In this document: positions 58,730 through 64,000 of the stretch, in pieces
Layout of the letters: each line of letters opens with the position of its first letter
Position numbering within the stretch: position 1 is the stretch's first letter
DNA from: Methylobacterium sp. Leaf125
GTDB taxonomy: Bacteria; Pseudomonadota; Alphaproteobacteria; Rhizobiales; Beijerinckiaceae
Direction: 5' to 3'
Assembly (NCBI RefSeq): GCF_001423085.1
Contig: NZ_LMNU01000023.1
Span: forward strand, 248,100 to 312,099
Length of the DNA: 64,000 nt
The notes under the pieces: model-generated
What the model was told of the DNA's origin: nothing
What the model saw: only the letters and a program-made list of their open reading frames with translations
The model's database searches: none
Program-made: the position numbers and the translations under genes

Positions 58730-60231
58730 GCCCCGAGCAGCGCGCCGAGGACCTCGGGCATCATGTCCGGCAGATCCTCGGCGATCAGGCCCGGCCCGTA
58801 GCGCAGACCGGCATCGCCGTGGAGCCAGACCGCCGCGGCGGCGGCCTCGAACGGCGCCATGCCCTGGGCCAGGAGCCCGGCGATGAGTCCGGCCAGGACG
58901 TCGCCGGCGCCGGCGGTGCCGAGATAGGGCGTGCCGTGATCGTTGATGGCGGCCCGGCCATCGGGGGCGGCGACGACGGTGTCGGCGCCCTTGAGGACCA
59001 CGACGGCACCGGCCAGGGCAGCGGCCCGGCGGGCGCGCGCCAGCTTGTCCGCCTCCGGATCCACCGCGTCCGTCCCCTCGAACAGCCGGGCGAACTCGCC
59101 CTCGTGCGGCGTCAGCACCGCGGCGGAATCACCGTCGGAGAGGTGCGCCCCCAGGAGGGCCGCCTGTCCCTTGAAGCTCGTCAGGGCGTCGGCGTCGAGG
59201 ACGAGGGTGCGCCCCGCCGCGGCGGCCACCGCCACGAGATCGCGGGTGCCCGCGCCGACCCCGAGACCCGGGCCGGCCAGGACCACGTTGAGACGCTCGT
59301 CCACGAGGAGGTCGTCGAGGTCGTCGGCGCTGTCGCAGGCGCGCAGCATGATGGCGGTGCAGTGGGCGGCGTTCTCCGCCATCGCCGCGCTCGGCGAGAC
59401 CAGGGTGACGAGGCCGGCACCGACCCGCAGCGCGGCGCGGGCCGCCATCCGGGCAGCCCCCGTGCGGGTGGCGGGCCCCGACAGGACGAGGGCGTGCCCG
59501 CGCGTGTACTTGTGGCTCGCAGCGCTCAGCCGCGGAAAGACCGCATCCCAGAGGCCGGGTCCGTTGCGCCAGGCCGGCGCAGCCCCAGCGAGGCCCGCCT
59601 CCAGGGCGTCCGCGCCGGTACCGATCTCGGCCACCTGCAGGGTGCCGCAATGGCTCCGTCCGGGCTCGAGAAGATGCCCGGGCTTCAGGGCCACGAAGGT
59701 GACGGTCTCGGTGGCGCTCACCGCGACGCCGCGGATAGCGCCGGTATCCCCGTCGATCCCGCTCGGCACGTCGACGGCGAGGATGGGACAGACGGCCTGC
59801 CCGAGCCGTTCCACCAGGGCGGCGACGGCCCCCTCGAGGTCGCGCGCGAGGCCTGCGCCGAACAGCGCGTCGACGACGAGGCCGTAGGCCGAGAGGTCGC
59901 CGACCGCCGAAAGCTCGGACACTGGTCCGGTCCAGCCCTTCGCCGCCTCGGCCGCATCCCCGGACAGCGCGCTGGGCGGCACCAGCCCGGCGAGGTCGAC
60001 CGGATGGCCGGCCTCGGCGAGGCGGCGGGCCACCACGTAGCCGTCGCCGCCGTTGTTGCCCGGCCCGCACAGGACCAGGATGCGGGCCCCCGCCCCGGCC
60101 AGTGCGCGGGCGCGCTCGGCCACGGCGACCCCGGCCCGCTCCATCAGGGCGAGACCGGGGGTTCCGGCCGCGATCGCGGCCGCATCGACCCGGCGCATCG
60201 CCTCGACGTTGAGCAGACGCAGGCTGGTCAT
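58726..60231 (-). CDS. nnr: Bifunctional NAD(P)H-hydrate epimerase / ADP-dependent dehydratase
   Basis: Repairs damaged NADHX and NADPHX. 501 aa from MTSLRLLNVEAMRRVDAAAI; GGAG lies 9 bases upstream. The N-terminal YjeF_N epimerase domain has ILVLCGPGNNGGDGYVVARR and the Asp/Gly-rich VVDALFGAGLARDLEG. The C-terminal ribokinase-like dehydratase has ALVLSGPATRTGAARMAARA, VLTPHEGEFARLFEG and GTAGAGDVLAGLIAGLLAQG. Divergent from glnB. Confidence 0.93.
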   Translation of the reverse strand: MTSLRLLNVEAMRRVDAAAIAAGTPGLALMERAGVAVAERARALAGAGARILVLCGPGNNGGDGYVVARRLAEAGHPVDLAGLVPPSALSGDAAEAAKGWTGPVSELSAVGDLSAYGLVVDALFGAGLARDLEGAVAALVERLGQAVCPILAVDVPSGIDGDTGAIRGVAVSATETVTFVALKPGHLLEPGRSHCGTLQVAEIGTGADALEAGLAGAAPAWRNGPGLWDAVFPRLSAASHKYTRGHALVLSGPATRTGAARMAARAALRVGAGLVTLVSPSAAMAENAAHCTAIMLRACDSADDLDDLLVDERLNVVLAGPGLGVGAGTRDLVAVAAAAGRTLVLDADALTSFKGQAALLGAHLSDGDSAAVLTPHEGEFARLFEGTDAVDPEADKLARARRAAALAGAVVVLKGADTVVAAPDGRAAINDHGTPYLGTAGAGDVLAGLIAGLLAQGMAPFEAAAAAVWLHGDAGLRYGPGLIAEDLPDMMPEVLGALLGA

Positions 60232-60284
60232 GGGGGTTTTCTCCTGGGATGCATGCCGGGATTGTTGCCCGGCTGCTCGTCTGA

Positions 60285-60788
<504 letters not shown>

Positions 60789-61237
60789 GGCGTCGGGCCT
60801 CCGGGCCACGCGGCAGGACCCGACTCCCGAGGACGGGCGTGACGCCGGGAAGAAGGTCGGGAAGCGGCAGCTTGCTTCGACGCGTGACAGTCCGGCCCTT
60901 GGGGGCGGCGACGCCGTCTCGAGGAACCGTCCGCCGTCCCGGCACGCCGCCCAGCGTACCCCGAAGCCCGGCGGTCCGGCGCGCCGCGTCACGATCACCC
61001 GATTTCGTCACGCCCTCCCGGACCGGCCCCATCGGGGGAAAGACAGATCTAAGTTTCTGTTTTTGCGGATCTTCTCCCGGTCGTTCCACGGCGGGCGGCG
61101 TGAAATTACGCTGGCCGGAAGGCTTCAGCTGCGCTAAACGCTCGACGCCCAAGACCCTTCCGCTCTGCGGCGCGCCGGTGCCCGCTGCGGCAAAACCACG
61201 GCCGCAACGGGCCGAGACATGAAGGAGACCCCCAAGG
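60789..61237. other. glnB-glnA intergenic region
   Basis: 449 bases with no gene I can support. It should carry a glnA promoter; the AT-rich patch around 61040-61070 (AAGTTTCTGTTTTTGC) is the best place, but neither a -35/-10 nor a -24/-12 pair is clear. The ribosome-binding site GAAGGAG directly precedes glnA. Confidence 0.5.
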
Positions 61238-62650
61238 ATGGCCAAGACTGCAGCCGACGTCCTGAAGGAAATCAGGGACAACGACGTCAAGTACGTCGAC
61301 CTTCGGTTCACCGATCCGCGCGGTAAGTGGCAGCACGTCACGTTCGACGTCTCCCTCATCGACGACGAGATGTTCTCCGAAGGCACGATGTTCGACGGCT
61401 CGTCGATCGCCGGCTGGAAGGCCATCAACGAATCCGACATGCTGCTGATGCCTGACCCGGCGACCGCCTGCATGGACCCGTTCTTCTCGGCCTCGACCAT
61501 GTCGATCGTCTGCGACGTGCTCGAGCCCTCCACGGGCGCGCCCTACAGCCGCGACCCGCGCAGCACCGCCAAGCTGGCCGAAGCCTTCCTCAAGTCCACC
61601 GGCATCGGCGACACCATCTATGTCGGCCCCGAGGCCGAATTCTTCGTGTTCGACGACGTCAAGTTCGGCTCCGACCCGTATCACACCGGCTTCCAGCTCG
61701 ACTCGACCGAGCTGCCGACCAACGGCTTCACCGACTACGAGGGTGGCAACCTCGGCCACCGCGTCGCCACCAAGGGCGGCTACTTCCCGGTGCCGCCGCA
61801 GGATTCGGCGCAGGACATGCGCGGCGAAATGCTGGCCGCCATGCAGTCCATGGGCGTGAAGGTCGAGAAGCACCACCACGAGGTGGCCTCCGCTCAGCAC
61901 GAGCTGGGCATGAAGTTCGACACCCTGACGCTGCTCGCCGACCACATGCAGATCTACAAGTACTGCATCCATCAGGTCGCCCAGAGCTACGGCAAGACGG
62001 CGACGTTCATGCCCAAGCCGGTCTACGGCGACAACGGCTCGGGCATGCACGTGCACCAGTCGATCTGGAAAGACGGCAAGCCGCTCTTCGCCGGCGACAA
62101 GTATGCCGACCTTTCGCAGGAGTGCCTCTGGTACATCGGCGGCATCATCAAGCACGCCAAGGCGCTGAACGCCTTCACCAACCCGTCGACCAACTCCTAC
62201 AAGCGGCTGGTGCCCGGCTACGAGGCTCCCGTGCTGCTCGCCTACTCGGCGCGCAACCGCTCGGCCTCCTGCCGCATTCCGTGGACGACGAACCCGAAGG
62301 CCAAGCGCGTCGAGGTCCGCTTCCCCGACCCGATGGCGAACCCCTACCTCGCCTTCTCGGCCCTGCTGATGGCCGGCCTCGACGGCATCATCAACAAGAT
62401 CGATCCGGGCGCGGCCATGGACAAGGATCTCTACGACCTGCCCCCGCGCGAGCTGAAGAAGATCCCCACCGTCTGCGGTTCGCTCCGTGAAGCCCTGCAG
62501 AACCTCGACCGCGACCGCGCGTTCCTGAAGGCCGGCAACGTCTTCACCGACGACCAGATCGACTCCTTCATCGAGCTGAAGATGACCGAGGTCATGCGCT
62601 ACGAGATGACCCCGCACCCGGTCGAGTTCACGATGTACTACTCGCTCTGA
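61238..62650 (+). CDS. glnA: Glutamine synthetase, type I
   Basis: Fixes ammonia onto glutamate. 470 aa; [40 protein letters not shown], the metal-site [29 protein letters not shown], the ATP loop [10 protein letters not shown] and the adenylylation segment [12 protein letters not shown] with the target Tyr near residue 398. It is a GSI-beta enzyme regulated by GlnE. A strong terminator follows at 62696-62725. Confidence 0.97.
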   Translation: MAKTAADVLKEIRDNDVKYVDLRFTDPRGKWQHVTFDVSLIDDEMFSEGTMFDGSSIAGWKAINESDMLLMPDPATACMDPFFSASTMSIVCDVLEPSTGAPYSRDPRSTAKLAEAFLKSTGIGDTIYVGPEAEFFVFDDVKFGSDPYHTGFQLDSTELPTNGFTDYEGGNLGHRVATKGGYFPVPPQDSAQDMRGEMLAAMQSMGVKVEKHHHEVASAQHELGMKFDTLTLLADHMQIYKYCIHQVAQSYGKTATFMPKPVYGDNGSGMHVHQSIWKDGKPLFAGDKYADLSQECLWYIGGIIKHAKALNAFTNPSTNSYKRLVPGYEAPVLLAYSARNRSASCRIPWTTNPKAKRVEVRFPDPMANPYLAFSALLMAGLDGIINKIDPGAAMDKDLYDLPPRELKKIPTVCGSLREALQNLDRDRAFLKAGNVFTDDQIDSFIELKMTEVMRYEMTPHPVEFTMYYSL

Positions 62651-62695
62651 GCGCGCGTGCCGGGCCGCGCGCCCGGCTCACCGGACGACGACGCA

Positions 62696-62725
62696 ACGCC
62701 GGAGCCTCACGAGGGGCTCCGGCGT
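62696..62725 (+). terminator. Terminator of glnA
   Basis: Perfect 11-bp stem (ACGCCGGAGCC/GGCTCCGGCGT, 8-base loop) followed by TTTCGCGTTT, 45 bases after the glnA stop. Confidence 0.8.
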
Positions 62726-62857
62726 TTCGCGTTTCCGTGGGCCGGCCTCGATACCGCGCCGAACGGTCCGGGCGTCGGTTGTCCGGGAGGGACCGGGCCC
62801 ACGGAACCTTCGCGGCTCCGGCGCGCTTGCCGCCCCGACGCGGAGACCGGGACCGAG

Positions 62858-63565
62858 ATGCAGCGGGACGACCAGACTCCCGGAGCCCAGCGGAGCGACC
62901 GCCTGGAGCGTTCCAATGCCCTGGTGCAGACCCTGGCGATCCTCGCCGCCGGCGCCTGGGCGGTCTACACCTTCATCTATGAGGCCCGGATCAAGCCGGC
63001 CCTGGAGCCGCCCGCCGTCTCGGTGACGACGAGCCTCGTTCGGGCAGGAGAGCGCGACCGGCACGTGGCCATCCGCTCCACCGTGACGCGCAAGAACGTC
63101 GGCCAGACCGGCGTACGCGTGCTCGGCCTCGTCTACAACGTCACCGGGGTGCGGGTGCGCTTCGATGCGGCGCCCAGCGGCACGCCAGCGGGCGAACGCG
63201 CGCCCGCCGATCGCACCACCACGGCGCGCGCCTACGGCTTCACGGGCCCCGGTGAGGCGATCCTGCGCGAGGGCCGACTCTTCGCCGGCGCCACCGAAGC
63301 GGGGGGCGAACCCTCCGACCTGAATCCCGGCGAATCGGTCTCGCGCGATCTCATCGTGTACGCCGACCGTGACCGTTTCGACTTCGTCCGCTTCGAGGTC
63401 AGCCTCGTCTATACCAAGGGCGACGAGCCCCCGGTGCTCCTGACTTTCGAGACAGGTCCAGACGGCACCCTCACGCTGAAGGCCAAGGCGAATTGCCAAG
63501 CGGAACCGCAGACCTGTGAGCGGCTGAAGAGCACGGATTTCGGCACCGAATTCTCGCTCTGGTAG
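62858..63565 (+). CDS. Hypothetical membrane-anchored protein
   Basis: 235 aa from ATG at 62858. A polar N-terminus is followed by one membrane helix (ALVQTLAILAAGAWAVYTFI, residues about 21-40). The remainder is a mainly beta domain (VAIRSTVTRKNVGQTGVRVL, RFDFVRFEVSLVYTKGDEPP) probably in the periplasm, with a Cys pair near the C-terminus (NCQAEPQTCERLKS). Not recognised. It is a single gene, terminator upstream, no close partner downstream in the window. Confidence 0.72.
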   Translation: MQRDDQTPGAQRSDRLERSNALVQTLAILAAGAWAVYTFIYEARIKPALEPPAVSVTTSLVRAGERDRHVAIRSTVTRKNVGQTGVRVLGLVYNVTGVRVRFDAAPSGTPAGERAPADRTTTARAYGFTGPGEAILREGRLFAGATEAGGEPSDLNPGESVSRDLIVYADRDRFDFVRFEVSLVYTKGDEPPVLLTFETGPDGTLTLKAKANCQAEPQTCERLKSTDFGTEFSLW

Positions 63566-63585
63566 GACGCGCTCGACACGCGTGG

Positions 63586-63594
63586 TTATCCACA
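63586..63594 (+). promoter_or_regulatory. DnaA-box-like 9-mer
   Basis: TTATCCACA is a perfect DnaA box. A single box in a 208-base intergenic region is expected by chance in some places and does not indicate an origin. Confidence 0.35.
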
Positions 63595-63773
63595 GTCCTG
63601 CGGCAGTTTTGCAGGGAACACGGGTCACGCGGGTGATCTTCATCTGAGGCTGCGGGCGTATCGCCAAGGCCGCCATCACCGCCTCGTCAGGCACTTGGTT
63701 GGTCTTGCTTGTGTCTGAATTCGGACATCGACGCATCGCAGCACGATGATGATGGTCGAGATTTCGAGTTGCT

Positions 63774-64000
63774 ATGCTTCTGCCTCCCGATGACACGTCG
63801 CATCCCCTGGCTCAGCGCTTCCGGGACTTCATTCGCCATCGCCCCTTTCCCTGTGTCGGCGCCAAATCGGCCCTGTCGCGCGGGGGCATGACCCTGGTGG
63901 TGGCCCGGGGCATCGGGACCCCGGCCGACGATGCCCGGATCTACGCGGCCCTCCTGGCCTTCGTCTGGCGCTACCGTCAGGCACCGGAGCTGTTCCAGAG
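63774..64000 (+). CDS. YqcI/YcgG (GntA-like) family protein, 3' end outside window
   Basis: Open from ATG at 63774 to the window end (75 complete codons). MLLPPDDTSHPLAQRFRDFI, then RHRPFPCVGAKSALSRGGMT, where FPCVGAK.AL is the hallmark of the YqcI/YcgG family, and DDARIYAALLAFVWRYRQ. A member (GntA) is a heme-dependent N-hydroxylase in guanitoxin biosynthesis; whether this one is similar is unknown. The start has no strong ribosome-binding site. Confidence 0.72.
   Translation, partial: MLLPPDDTSHPLAQRFRDFIRHRPFPCVGAKSALSRGGMTLVVARGIGTPADDARIYAALLAFVWRYRQAPELFQ

Overview
The window looks like a chromosomal segment of a high-GC alphaproteobacterium of the order Hyphomicrobiales, most probably Methylobacterium or Methylorubrum. 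The evidence is the gene order (zapA/6S RNA/5-FCL beside gap-pgk-fba; tRNA-Leu-tig-clpP-clpX-lon), order-typical small families (DUF4164, DUF1674, DUF2794, DUF6894), frequent GTG starts and very GC-rich third codon positions. The genus is an inference; no rRNA gene is present.

Layout. 1-7.1 kb (minus strand): 3' truncated apt, suhB, then a lower-glycolysis cluster gap - small coiled-coil membrane protein - pgk - class II fba - ThiE-like protein - exported Sel1-repeat protein. 7.5-12.1 kb (plus): DUF4164 protein, zapA, 6S RNA, 5-formyl-THF cyclo-ligase, YmdB-type phosphodiesterase and a non-flagellar MotA/MotB-like pair. 12.1-17.4 kb: lipoprotein, secreted S10 carboxypeptidase, holC, SDR, alpha/beta hydrolase, two small unknowns. 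17.6-21.8 kb (minus): pyrG, secG, a GNAT acetyltransferase and tpiA. 21.9-29.8 kb (plus): ppiD followed closely by trpE-trpG-trpD-trpC-moaC-moeA. 29.8-36 kb: a 44-aa helix-turn-helix-like protein, a divergent secreted papain-like protein coupled to rsmB, an SDHAF4-like factor, cupin, L,D-transpeptidase, bluB, DUF6894 and DUF2794 proteins. 36.3-42.8 kb (minus): Bax-inhibitor-1 family protein, DUF1186/SEC-C protein, pheT, pheS, rplT, rpmI. 43.1-43.3 kb: two identical tRNA-Asp genes.

43.3-50.1 kb, between the tRNA-Asp pair and tRNA-Val, is the accessory part. After a few small lineage genes (CAP-domain lipoprotein, membrane cNMP-binding protein) it holds decayed coding remnants, an AT-rich glycosyltransferase-like gene, an AT-rich orphan and an exported protein built of modules that resemble phage tail fibres. 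50.3-57.0 kb (minus) is the protein quality-control block tRNA-Leu - tig - clpP - clpX - lon. 57.2-64 kb carries a Tat-exported cupredoxin protein that has lost copper ligands, the bifunctional NAD(P)HX repair enzyme, glnB-glnA, an unknown membrane protein and the start of a YqcI/YcgG (GntA-like) gene.

Most of the window is core metabolism: triose-phosphate interconversion (gap, pgk, fba, tpiA), tryptophan and molybdopterin synthesis in one likely transcription unit, CTP synthesis, nitrogen sensing and assimilation, translation (pheST, L20, L35, tRNAs) and proteostasis. The least explained parts are the 45-50 kb island, the papain-like exported protein, the degenerate multicopper-oxidase protein, a possible heat-shock promoter for lon that overlaps the clpX terminator, an orphan terminator that may mark a small RNA, and two separate minisatellites of 15-bp period.
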